Source of the DNA: JAZGDL01 sp036477795
GTDB taxonomy: Bacteria; Planctomycetota; Phycisphaerae; UBA1845
Length of the DNA: 30,489 bases
Assembly: GCA_036477795.1 (NCBI GenBank)
Contig: JAZGDL010000024.1
Span: forward strand, 1-30,489
Reading direction: 5' to 3'
Shown here one piece after another: positions 22,485-30,295 of the stretch. Each line of letters starts with the position of its first letter. Position 1 is the stretch's first letter. The translations under genes were made by a program, and so were the position numbers. The notes below the pieces were generated by a model. That model made no database searches. It was not told the DNA's origin and saw only the letters and a list, made by a program, of their open reading frames with translations.

Positions 22485-22832
22485 TCAACCCAGCTTCACC
22501 GCCAGAAGAGCCCCCCGGGCGGTGGCCAGTTGCACGTACTCGTCGACGGCATAGTCGGTCACCACGCGGTTCGGCGTCGGGTAGGCCCGCAATGACGGCT
22601 TGGGGGCGTCTGATGCCGACGGCGGTGTGCCCGCAAACTCCTGCGACGCCACCACCAGATGGGCCCCGTAGTCAGGATCCGAGGTGACAACGCTTGTCAC
22701 CTTCCCCATGGTAGACACCACCTCGACCTCGTCCGCTGCCGGACCCACCTGAGCGACCCCGGTGCGGCTCCGGTAAGCCGCCAGAAGGGCAGCTTGATCG
22801 TCACCCAGCCGACTGCGCGAGCGGATGCTCAT
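22485..22832 (-). CDS. Last gene of the tail operon, 115 residues, unknown
   Basis: Starts at ATG 22832, overlapping the upstream stop (ATGA) and preceded by a purine-rich gaggagg-like site. Sequence begins MSIRSRSRLGDDQAALLAAY and includes GKVTSVVTSDPDYGAHLVV and VVTDYAVDEYVQLATARG. No family recognised. Its coupling makes it part of the tail-type operon. Confidence 0.65.
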   Translation of the reverse strand: MSIRSRSRLGDDQAALLAAYRSRTGVAQVGPAADEVEVVSTMGKVTSVVTSDPDYGAHLVVASQEFAGTPPSASDAPKPSLRAYPTPNRVVTDYAVDEYVQLATARGALLAVKLG

Positions 22833-23569
22833 GATCCTACACCCTCCTCCTCTGCCAGACACAACAACTGCACCAGCGGATGCGCTTGCGGTGCATCCGC
22901 GTCGGCCCACCCAAACGCGGACAGCACATTCCCGTCATCGACCCCCTGCCCCGTCACCGCCCGCACCGACCATACTCGCCGCGCACCATGACCGAATGCT
23001 CCGGACGTATACTGATAGTGCGCCCGGCCCTTGCGATACGCCACCTGAGCAATAACGGTCTGGTAATCAACCGTTCCCGTGCCCGCGTCATGATACACGT
23101 TGAATTGCGCCGGCTCCGCCTCCTGCAACCGCGAAGCGTACACCCACCGCACCAGGAACCTGCCGCCGACAGCCGGCAACACCAACACCTCCGTCGGCCC
23201 GTTCGGCCGGAGCCCCACTAAGTTCCCACCTCCATCAAACTCCGCCACCAGCGCCGGCGTCGACCCCGCACTTTCCACGCCCCCGCCGCTGACGGCCTTG
23301 ACCGCATACACGTAGCGCGTCGCAGCAGCGTGCCCTCGCCAAGAGAAGTTGAAGATCGACGTCGCAGTGCGTTGCCCGGCGCCGACCGGGTCGGCAAAGT
23401 CGATCGATTCCCACCCATTGGCGCCGCGATACAGGTTATAACCGCCCTGCACACGCGGAAACGACCAGCCGTTGGTAGCCGTCACCCCGTTGGCCAGCCC
23501 CGCCGGCGTATGCCCCCGGTGAATCGGATCGTAGTGCTTCAGCCATTTCGCGAACATATCCGACGCCAT
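22829..23569 (-). CDS. Tail-associated protein with fibronectin-like segments
   Basis: 246 residues from ATG 23569 (a GTG sits one codon earlier; aaagg upstream). Two beta-rich segments resemble fibronectin type III-like modules: YNLYRGANGWESIDF ... TRYVYAVKAVSGGGVES, and FLVRWVYASRLQEAEPAQF ... VWSVRAVTGQGVDDGN. The phrase YHDAGTGTVDYQTVI closely parallels GDLGTGTIDFDHPL in the 27506-27994 protein, so the two are probably paralogous. Likely a structural or adhesive tail component. Confidence 0.62.
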   Translation of the reverse strand: MASDMFAKWLKHYDPIHRGHTPAGLANGVTATNGWSFPRVQGGYNLYRGANGWESIDFADPVGAGQRTATSIFNFSWRGHAAATRYVYAVKAVSGGGVESAGSTPALVAEFDGGGNLVGLRPNGPTEVLVLPAVGGRFLVRWVYASRLQEAEPAQFNVYHDAGTGTVDYQTVIAQVAYRKGRAHYQYTSGAFGHGARRVWSVRAVTGQGVDDGNVLSAFGWADADAPQAHPLVQLLCLAEEEGVGS

Positions 23570-23589
23570 CACCCCGCACCTTTCAAAAG

Positions 23590-23611
23590 CCCACGGGTTG
23601 CATCCCGTGGG
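23590..23611. repeat. PAL-1 palindrome copy l (TTGCAA-type centre)
   Basis: cccacgggttgcatcccgtgg plus g, one mismatch at the centre. Lies in the 219-base gap between two tail genes, 21 bases upstream of the fibronectin-like gene's start. Confidence 0.82.
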
Positions 23612-23671
23612 CCCAAGCTATCCAACCCCTCGCCCACTCGAGTCGCATTCGTCGTACCACTGCGCGACTGT

Positions 23672-23792
23672 CTAGTGTTCTGCCACGCCTCAAATGATGG
23701 GTTACATCGCCCAGCGCGGCACGTTTAGCGGCGACCCGCAGGGGAGCGCTCCGTCCCCGCTGCTCCTCAAACAACGCCTGACGCAGCACTAG
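23672..23792. mobile_element. Short CTAG-ended element 2 (MITE-like, 121 bp)
   Basis: Near-copy of 21132-21252 in the same orientation: left end ctagtgttctgccacgcc, right end cgcctgacgcagcactag. Its right CTAG supplies the TAG stop codon of the adjacent tail-fibre gene. Confidence 0.85.
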
Positions 23793-24952
23793 CTCGGTGT
23801 GACATCGATCTTATCATTACCACCGTCCGTCGGCGTCATCGTTCGCAGCAGCGTCAGACCATCGTCATCGTACACCTCGTCGACCCCCGTCGAAATCGTG
23901 TGCACACGCTTGTTGGCCAACATGGCCTTGGCCAGGTGCACCTCCGCGCCCATCGAGCCCGCCGTCTGATGACCCGACAACGCCTCATCCAGAACGGCAT
24001 CAGCCACTTGCGCCGCCGTCGGCGCTGTCGTCCCCGGCGCCGTGACGAAGACCTTGACCTTGTCGGTGGCCACTACCGTGAAGTCGGGGACGCTGTCGAT
24101 GATGATCCGCTTGTTCGCCGCCACGTAGTCGCTGATCACCCGGACGCTGGGCGTGTCACCGTTGGACACATCGTAGAAGACCACACCCTGACCGTTGAGA
24201 GCGTCGTCGTCTGCCGGACCGGCTACCAGATCGAAGCTGGTCTGGGTGTTGACCACCGACACCGTAGTGTCCAGCAACATGTTGGGGCCGGTACCTGACG
24301 GCGCCTGCTCCAGGGCGTTAGCCGTGAAACGCTGCGTGCCAACGTCATCTTCGGTCAGGTCACCCAGCAGTGAGCCGGCCGCCGGCTGGCTGGCCAGGGC
24401 AACACTCATCAGCTCGTTGAGCCGCGCATCCGAAATCGCGCTGTCGACTTCGGTATTGACTTGAGCAGCAGTCGCACGGCTGCTGATCGCTGCGTCCAGA
24501 TTGGCAATGTTGGCCTCCACGTTGTCCGCAGCTATCGCCGAGCCGCTGATGGCTTGGGCATCGACGGCCGGCCGACCCCCTAGACCGGCAGTGACAGCAG
24601 TGCTCAGCCACTTCCCAACGTCAACACGGTCATTACCGTCTAGCACATCATCGATGGTGTGCACATTCATCCTGAAGTCGACGAACGAATCAGCGGCCCC
24701 CGCGGCGGTCATCTTAATCAGCACCCGATCATGATTCAGTTCGGCGCCAGTGAGATCGATCTCATACATGCCGGTCGTGCCGATCTCCGAAAACGTGTCG
24801 GTTATGGCAAGCGCGGTCCATGCGCCCGCACCGTCCTTGTAGTAAGCCGTGTCGGTTACGGTCAGCCCGGTCTTGAAGCTGGCGGGGGTTGTAGAGTCCA
24901 CCATCGGTAACACCAGGTAGAACAGGGTGTTTTTCTTGTGCTCGATTATCAT
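23789..24952 (-). CDS. Phage tail fibre/baseplate-type protein (BppU-like N-terminus)
   Basis: 387 residues. The N-terminal part (LVLPMVDSTTPASFKTGLTV, then AYYKDGAGAWTALAI and GMYEIDLTGAELNHDRVLIK) resembles the immunoglobulin-like N-terminal domain of phage baseplate upper proteins. DRVDVGKWL and AAQVADAVLDEALSGHQTAG are phrases typical of phage virion proteins, and the centre is an Ala-rich helical region with AAQVNTEVDSAISDARL. ATG 24952 with ggagagg 5-6 bases upstream. The stop TAG (23789-23791) is made by the CTAG end of element 2, so the original C-terminus may have been slightly different. It probably lies distally and contacts host or target surfaces. Confidence 0.72.
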   Translation of the reverse strand: MIIEHKKNTLFYLVLPMVDSTTPASFKTGLTVTDTAYYKDGAGAWTALAITDTFSEIGTTGMYEIDLTGAELNHDRVLIKMTAAGAADSFVDFRMNVHTIDDVLDGNDRVDVGKWLSTAVTAGLGGRPAVDAQAISGSAIAADNVEANIANLDAAISSRATAAQVNTEVDSAISDARLNELMSVALASQPAAGSLLGDLTEDDVGTQRFTANALEQAPSGTGPNMLLDTTVSVVNTQTSFDLVAGPADDDALNGQGVVFYDVSNGDTPSVRVISDYVAANKRIIIDSVPDFTVVATDKVKVFVTAPGTTAPTAAQVADAVLDEALSGHQTAGSMGAEVHLAKAMLANKRVHTISTGVDEVYDDDGLTLLRTMTPTDGGNDKIDVTPS

Positions 24953-25716
24953 GCGACACCTCTCCAGCTACCGCGACGGACACCGCGGAACTTCCGTTCA
25001 TAATCCAGGATTGTCTGACTTGGCGGCGGCGGCGCCACTTGCCCATCCCCGCCCGGGTCAAACCCAAACCAAGGTCCGATCGGCGGATGATCCGCGATGC
25101 TGGTACCGCCCACAGTTCCGCTGTGGTCATTGCCGCTGAAGTCTGGCTCCGGGGAAGCACCCAGGATCGGCATATTGACCTTGAGCGCTCGATACGGTCC
25201 TTGGTACCACCTGCACAGATCAATCTCAGCATCTGACAAGGCCAGGTTCTTCCACATCTTGGCATGTGCAATGCGACCGTTGAAACGGTTAATCTCATTG
25301 GTGCCCTGGTACGAGCCGAGGTAAAGCAGATTACTATTGGTCGCGATAGTCCCACTAATCGCCGTCGTGTAATTGCTCACTGTCTTGGTAACAGCGTCAT
25401 AGACTCGTAACTTGGATGTGGTGCCATCGTACGTACCTGCCACGTGATACCACCGATTCAGTGAGGGAACGGCCTCTTGGGCAATGCCGGAACCTGATAC
25501 GGAAGTGCTAAACACCCAACCCTTCCATGGTGCAGCAGCATCAGCGAAACGCAGAAGATACAAATTCCATTTTGAGATCACATGCTGCCAATCACCGCTG
25601 GCGACCCCTGTCGGATACGCCCAACACATGATTGTGACGGCGGTAGTTGCATCAAGGTCCGCGTGGCTTGCGATCCGCACGTATTCAAAGACTGAATCAG
25701 AAAACACTCTTGCCAT
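24949..25716 (-). CDS. LamG/concanavalin A-like lectin-fold phage structural protein
   Basis: 255 residues. The jelly-roll LamG pattern is clear: FEYVRIASHADLDATTAVTI, MCWAYPTGVASGDWQHVISK, RWYHVAGTYDGTTSKLRVYD, YLGSYQGTNEINRFNGRIAH and AKMWKNLALSDAEID. Such domains bind carbohydrate. The C-terminus is Pro-rich then basic. ATG 25716 overlaps the previous stop (TGATG) and its own stop overlaps the next start (ATGA), so it is translationally coupled both ways. Possible glycan-binding tail component. Confidence 0.8.
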   Translation of the reverse strand: MARVFSDSVFEYVRIASHADLDATTAVTIMCWAYPTGVASGDWQHVISKWNLYLLRFADAAAPWKGWVFSTSVSGSGIAQEAVPSLNRWYHVAGTYDGTTSKLRVYDAVTKTVSNYTTAISGTIATNSNLLYLGSYQGTNEINRFNGRIAHAKMWKNLALSDAEIDLCRWYQGPYRALKVNMPILGASPEPDFSGNDHSGTVGGTSIADHPPIGPWFGFDPGGDGQVAPPPPSQTILDYERKFRGVRRGSWRGVA

Positions 25717-26222
25717 CACGCATCGCTGTATTCAAAAAGGACCGCAAACACGATCGCCGCCGCCGCCATGGTGTCGCCGGCGTCCGTGCCGTCGCGAAAC
25801 AGTTCAAACTCGACCTCATCGTCCGCTGCCAGATTACCGGCCGTCAGTGTTAGCGACGCTTCCATCCGCTCGTGGGCAGCGCTGGGCGCCGTGTCGTTGA
25901 TGTTGACGGTCTCCTGCGTCCCCAATTGATCCAGCGACTCGGTGTCATCTCCGCCCACCGCCCGGTAGTCGAAGTCCCACTCCACGTCGTTGACGATTGC
26001 CGTAGAGGTCCACACCACGATGATTCTTGGCGACCCGACGTAGTTTCCGGGCACGGTGAACCCGCCCCGCAGTCCGATCCGCGTGGCCGTGTCGTTGAAG
26101 ATGGCCACCAGCCGCTTCCACACATCGTTGGTCGCCTTGACCGAGTACGGCTCGAAGAACACGTCGCCACTGTTGTCCGGGACCGTGCCGGAACCAAGAA
26201 TCGCAATCCTATGCGTGGCCAT
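25716..26222 (-). CDS. Phage-type structural protein, 168 residues, unknown
   Basis: Beta-rich acidic protein (SGDVFFEPYSVKATNDVWKR, RGGFTVPGNYVGSPRIIVVW, VEWDFDYRAVGGDDTESLDQ). The arrangement looks like a small virion jelly-roll protein, but I do not recognise a family. Start and stop overlap neighbours by the TGATG junctions. Confidence 0.65.
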   Translation of the reverse strand: MATHRIAILGSGTVPDNSGDVFFEPYSVKATNDVWKRLVAIFNDTATRIGLRGGFTVPGNYVGSPRIIVVWTSTAIVNDVEWDFDYRAVGGDDTESLDQLGTQETVNINDTAPSAAHERMEASLTLTAGNLAADDEVEFELFRDGTDAGDTMAAAAIVFAVLFEYSDA

Positions 26223-26473
26223 CAGTTGCCCTCCCGCGCGAACTTGCGCTGCAGTGTGGCCCCTACGAGTTTTTTCTTCTGCTGCACCGTGAACACAAAC
26301 GGGGCGGCAGCCGTATCGATTGCCGCGCTGATGTCCGAGCGGATCAGTTCAAACTTGTCCTCAACCGCCTGCAGCGCCGCGTTGACCGTGTCCTTATCCC
26401 AATCAACAGCCTCCGCCGACGCCGCCATCCGGCGCCGCAGCCCCGCCAATTCATCCGCCGTCAGAATAGCCAT
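26222..26473 (-). CDS. Small conserved phage-type protein, 83 residues
   Basis: Helical protein MAILTADELAGLRRRMAASA ... DKDTVNAALQAVEDKFE ... QQKKKLVGATLQRKF. Small proteins with this pattern (helix, W-x-K segment, AALQA-EDW-like helix, QKKKL) occur beside tail and fibre genes in many phages; function not known. aaggag lies about 8 bases upstream of ATG 26473. Confidence 0.68.
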   Translation of the reverse strand: MAILTADELAGLRRRMAASAEAVDWDKDTVNAALQAVEDKFELIRSDISAAIDTAAAPFVFTVQQKKKLVGATLQRKFAREGN

Positions 26474-26526
26474 CCCAAGACTCCTTCAACAACACCGTCC
26501 ATGCATTCCCCAGCGCTCCACCAAAG

Positions 26527-26548
26527 CCCACGGATTGCAATCCGTGGG
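26527..26548. repeat. PAL-1 palindrome copy m (TTGCAA centre)
   Basis: Perfect dyad, half-site cccacggattg, in the 154-base gap between two tail genes. The rest of the gap holds no gene. Confidence 0.88.
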
Positions 26549-26627
26549 ATCCCACAACCGCAACGTCACACATCCAACTAGACCTCCCTGACCGTCCAAT
26601 CGTTGTCACATCACCACCATGCCCACA

Positions 26628-27479
26628 TTACGCGCTACCCACCGCCGCCAGACCGTTCACCACCAATGTAAGGTCCGCACCGGCTGTCGTTGACCCGACC
26701 TGCTCGATTTCAAACGTGATCACGTCGCCCGCGGTCACCGCGTGATCCACCGTCGTCGACTTGTCCTGCTGCGTGCCGTCCGCGATGACCACCATGTCCG
26801 ACTGCAGTGAGAAGATCGACGTGCCGTTAACCCGAATGTCCACGACAAGGTCGGCGCCGACCGGGGCCGTGTTCACCCGGCCGGTTACGTCTTTCAGCGT
26901 AAAACCCACCGGGGCCACCCATTCGATCTCCCACACCTTCACCGACAGCGTCCCGCTCAGAAACACGCTCGGGGCAAATGGCAGTGTCTTGGCACTCGGG
27001 CCCACCGGCGCCACCTCGACTAGCACGCCGGGCCGATCGTCCACAATCGTCATGCTCCCAGCCGACGTCGTCACCGTGGCCAGCGGCAGAAAGATTGTCT
27101 CGTCCTGCGGGGACACGCTCTGAATCTGAAGCGCATTGGAACTGTCGATGTACACTGAGCGAACCGAATCATCCGGAACGGCTTGACTCGTCGCCCCCGG
27201 AAACCACTTGGCCGAGCCTCCCAGGCGGTACGAGATCGGATACACCCCGATCTTCAGCGATCCTTCGTCAACCACCATCCCCTGGCGCACCGCAACCAGT
27301 ATCTGATTCTGCCGCAACAGCCGCCGGTTGTACTGAATCTCGTACGTTGGAGTGCTGTTCGGCCCCACGCCTTTGGCGATGTACGGCAGGCCGGTCTCAA
27401 CATCGACCGTGCCGTCCAGCGCCAGCACCGTCGTATCTGCTGGATACGCTTCGTTCGGATAAGTCGGCTGCTCCGCCAT
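26628..27479 (-). CDS. Phage tail/baseplate-type protein, 283 residues
   Basis: N-terminal half (PYIAKGVGPNSTPTYEIQYN, RRLLRQNQILVAVRQGMVVD, GSLKIGVYPISYRLGGSA) and a beta-rich C-terminal half (VWEIEWVAPVGFTLKDVTGR, VGADLVVDIRVNGTSIFSLQ) resembling receptor-binding modules of phage tail proteins. gaaggag about 9 bases upstream of ATG 27479. Likely structural; exact part of the tail not known. Confidence 0.65.
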   Translation of the reverse strand: MAEQPTYPNEAYPADTTVLALDGTVDVETGLPYIAKGVGPNSTPTYEIQYNRRLLRQNQILVAVRQGMVVDEGSLKIGVYPISYRLGGSAKWFPGATSQAVPDDSVRSVYIDSSNALQIQSVSPQDETIFLPLATVTTSAGSMTIVDDRPGVLVEVAPVGPSAKTLPFAPSVFLSGTLSVKVWEIEWVAPVGFTLKDVTGRVNTAPVGADLVVDIRVNGTSIFSLQSDMVVIADGTQQDKSTTVDHAVTAGDVITFEIEQVGSTTAGADLTLVVNGLAAVGSA

Positions 27480-27505
27480 CGGTCACTTCTCCTTCGTTGC
27501 TCTCA

Positions 27506-27994
27506 TTACTTTCCACTGACCGGGTCGAACCGGCTCGGCGAAAACGAAAACGTCAAACGATCCTGGCCGGCGTCGTAGCCGGCCCGGATGACACACTCCG
27601 GCACCGTCGGCGCGCTGTTCACTGTTATCGCCGCCGTCGCCGCCGCTGAGGCATTCCCCGCTCCGTCGGACATTGTGACCGCGTGCAGAAAACGCCCGAA
27701 TACGTATGGCGGCGTCTCGTAGATCGAGGCCAGCGCCGGATACAAATGCTCTGAATCCACGTGTGTGCCTTCCAGATGCCCGTCCGGGCTGACGCTGTCC
27801 AGGTGCCGCACCGTTAGATGCCCATCCCGCATATGGCCGCGCCGCCGCGCCGCCTCAGGCCACAACGACACCGGACGCGGCGTCAACGGATGATCGAAAT
27901 CGATCGTGCCCGTGCCCAGGTCGCCGAACACCTCGAACTGCACGTCCGAGCCATAACGCCGCAACCGGTCCACGCGCACTTGCACCCGCTGCAT
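27506..27994 (-). CDS. Tail-associated protein with fibronectin-like segment, 162 residues
   Basis: Starts at ATG 27994 overlapping the upstream stop (TGATG). VQFEVFGDLGTGTIDFDHPL resembles the corresponding segment of the 22829-23569 protein, followed by a His/Asp-rich stretch (HLDSVSPDGHLEGTHVDSEH) that could bind metal, then a FLHAVTMSDGAGNASAAA beta-sandwich piece. Probably structural. Confidence 0.62.
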   Translation of the reverse strand: MQRVQVRVDRLRRYGSDVQFEVFGDLGTGTIDFDHPLTPRPVSLWPEAARRRGHMRDGHLTVRHLDSVSPDGHLEGTHVDSEHLYPALASIYETPPYVFGRFLHAVTMSDGAGNASAAATAAITVNSAPTVPECVIRAGYDAGQDRLTFSFSPSRFDPVSGK

Positions 27995-30150
27995 CACAAA
28001 CTCCCGAACGGCTCGCCGGCATGCTCCAGCATCAGCACCGTCTCCCAGCGCCCGCCGTTGAACCTGTATCGTTTGCCCACAACGCTCGGCCCCATCGACG
28101 CCTCGTCCTGGCGCGTCACCAATGAAACGCCGCGGCCCCGAATCGCCGTGATCTGGTCCCCGATGCCGAAATCGGTGTCCAGCCAGGGCACCGCCGGCGA
28201 CGCAATCACGCGCCTGTCCTGCAGCCGTGAAGCCAGGTCGCGTGCGACCTGTTCAATAGCCGCCGAGTCATCGCGATCGACATCGGTAGCACCAGGATTC
28301 ACCGCCGCCAGCACGTTGGTCGTCCCTTGACGGGTAACGAACTTATACACCTGGGGCCGATACAGAATCTGCGAAGTGGTCTGCAATGTCGGTGAGTTCG
28401 AATCGCTGGGAGCCGGGCGGGCCAGCAGCCTTTCGTCTCCTTCGATCACCGCCGTGACCCGCACCCTGAACATCTGATCGATGACCGCGTACCACATGTT
28501 CTGCTCCAGCGGGTCCACTCCCGGAGGCGTGATCTCCAGCGGATTGGTCACTTCAAAGACGCATCCGGTCGGGTTCCTCAGCACTGCAATGGGGCCCTTG
28601 GGGCGGTACCAGTTGGCCCCGCCGTCGAAGCTGACCTCGACAAATACCCCGAATCGGGCGCCCAACTCGTCGCGCGTGATGGTCGGCAACAACGGCCGCG
28701 AGCGCCGCGACCAGGCCCCTCGCACCGTAGTGTCACTTCCTGTCACCGTAGAGAAGTCAAACGGCTGATAGTCGTCGAACGGCGCGTTGCGGTTGTAGGT
28801 GGCCCCGGCGAACCGGCCGTCCTCGTTCAGCACCCAGCGGCGCCCGGCGTAGCGGTTCTGTGCAAACTCCGAACCTTCACGGTGGTGGTGCCGGAACCAC
28901 GCGCTCTGCTCCACCGCGTCGCCCAACCGGGCCACCTGGTCCGGAGTCAACGCCCGTTCCTTGGCCAGCACCCGGTCCGGTTGGTTCACGTTGTCCAGGT
29001 CCAACGTGGGCAGCCAGCCGGGAACCAAGGGCACCGTCATCTCATGCCCCTTGACGTCCCCCACCACGATGGGAGCATTGACGATCCGCTGGTAATCCCA
29101 GCGAAGATCCGCAGACCGTATCTGGTTGGCGCGGAATACGTCCGACGCCGAAAGGGCTGACGCATCGTAGCGCAAGGTCCCGTCCCCATGCCGGCCTCCC
29201 CGCGCCAGATTCAATCGTCTTGACGTCCCGTCACCCGGCGCCCACACCCGCAACTGCGATCGCACCCCCGCACCCGCCGCCACCGTGTCCACAGACACGT
29301 GCACGCCGGCCACATCCGCCAACAGCGCCAACGCCTCCACCACGTTGGTCGCTTCCACGGTCAGCGACTCCGGCGCACCCAGAAGCCGGCGGATCAGTTG
29401 CGTCGTAGCTCCCACCGCCGACTCCGAGGTCAGTTGCACGAACGCGTCCGTCGCGTCGAACACGTTGCCTTCAAACACCGGCCCTTCACGCGGGGCGTAG
29501 AACCACACCAGATACCGCAACGCGTTTGCCAACGTCCACGGTATGCCGTTCGGGTCGTCGTCGTAGGTAAACACATGGATGGATCGCGAAGACCCGTCGG
29601 GCGCCGTAACGCTCAACGGCGTCGCGGCGCAGTTAGGCGCACCGTCCAGATTGAACACGCAGGGCAACGCCTCAACCAGAACACTGCGGCCGGCCCACGT
29701 GCCCGGATCAGCCGCCACACCGTCCTCGATGGCGCCGCTGCGCATGTGCCGTCCATAGATCCAGCCGCGACGATCCCGCGACAGCCGCTCATACACGTGC
29801 CGGGCAACGAATCCGAACGATTCCGCGCCCCCGCCCGGTCCGCCCTCCCAACGAGCCTCCTGCACCGGCGGGTAACCTTCGAACAGCACCACGTTGCCCG
29901 ACGCCTCCGCTTCGTCCGTGCGAATCACCACACGCAGATCCGGCGAGTAGACCCGCCGGGCCGCCGCGGTGTCGAACGACTCGTCGATCCTTACCGATAA
30001 GCGCGCCGTCGAGATGTGCTCGTCGCTGTCCAGCGTCACGGCCTCGACACGCAGGCGGTCGTCCACCTCGAACACGCCGGAACCCGGCGAAGTTTCCACC
30101 GCCGCCACCAGCAGCGATGTCTCTCGTGATCGACCGTACACGGATTGCAT
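27994..30150 (-). CDS. Putative phage tail hub/baseplate protein (late-control-D-like), about 718 residues
   Basis: Largest gene of the operon. The N-terminal portion (RLRVEAVTLDSDEHISTARL, RVVIRTDEAEASGNVVLFEG, ESFGFVARHVYERLSRD) looks like the barrel domain of phage hub proteins. Later parts include ANALRYLVWFYAPREGPVF, VEALALLADVAGVHVSVD and the C-terminal DFGIGDQITAIRGRGVSL. ATG 30150 is preferred: the frame continues upstream to 30195, but those codons lie in element 3, and agga about 9 bases before 30150 is a usable ribosome binding site. Tail hub assignment is inference from general layout; no enzymatic motif is seen. Confidence 0.68.
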   Translation of the reverse strand: MQSVYGRSRETSLLVAAVETSPGSGVFEVDDRLRVEAVTLDSDEHISTARLSVRIDESFDTAAARRVYSPDLRVVIRTDEAEASGNVVLFEGYPPVQEARWEGGPGGGAESFGFVARHVYERLSRDRRGWIYGRHMRSGAIEDGVAADPGTWAGRSVLVEALPCVFNLDGAPNCAATPLSVTAPDGSSRSIHVFTYDDDPNGIPWTLANALRYLVWFYAPREGPVFEGNVFDATDAFVQLTSESAVGATTQLIRRLLGAPESLTVEATNVVEALALLADVAGVHVSVDTVAAGAGVRSQLRVWAPGDGTSRRLNLARGGRHGDGTLRYDASALSASDVFRANQIRSADLRWDYQRIVNAPIVVGDVKGHEMTVPLVPGWLPTLDLDNVNQPDRVLAKERALTPDQVARLGDAVEQSAWFRHHHREGSEFAQNRYAGRRWVLNEDGRFAGATYNRNAPFDDYQPFDFSTVTGSDTTVRGAWSRRSRPLLPTITRDELGARFGVFVEVSFDGGANWYRPKGPIAVLRNPTGCVFEVTNPLEITPPGVDPLEQNMWYAVIDQMFRVRVTAVIEGDERLLARPAPSDSNSPTLQTTSQILYRPQVYKFVTRQGTTNVLAAVNPGATDVDRDDSAAIEQVARDLASRLQDRRVIASPAVPWLDTDFGIGDQITAIRGRGVSLVTRQDEASMGPSVVGKRYRFNGGRWETVLMLEHAGEPFGSL

Positions 30151-30161
30151 CAAAAAAGGTC

Positions 30162-30295
30162 CTAGTGCTCTGTCACCGTTCGATTGACGGGTCAACGCCG
30201 GCAGTGACTTTGTCGTTTGGCAGACGCCCGAAGCGTGATCTCCGCTCCCTCATCCCCTACTTCAGCCCACAATTCCAACGCTGACGCCTCACTAG
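30162..30295. mobile_element. Short CTAG-ended element 3 (134 bp, same termini, different interior)
   Basis: Left end ctagtgctctgtcaccg, right end cgctgacgcctcactag. The termini match elements 1 and 2 but the interior is unrelated except for sharing cgtttggcagacgccc (30214-30229) with 19530-19545. It fills the gap between two tail genes. Confidence 0.72.
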
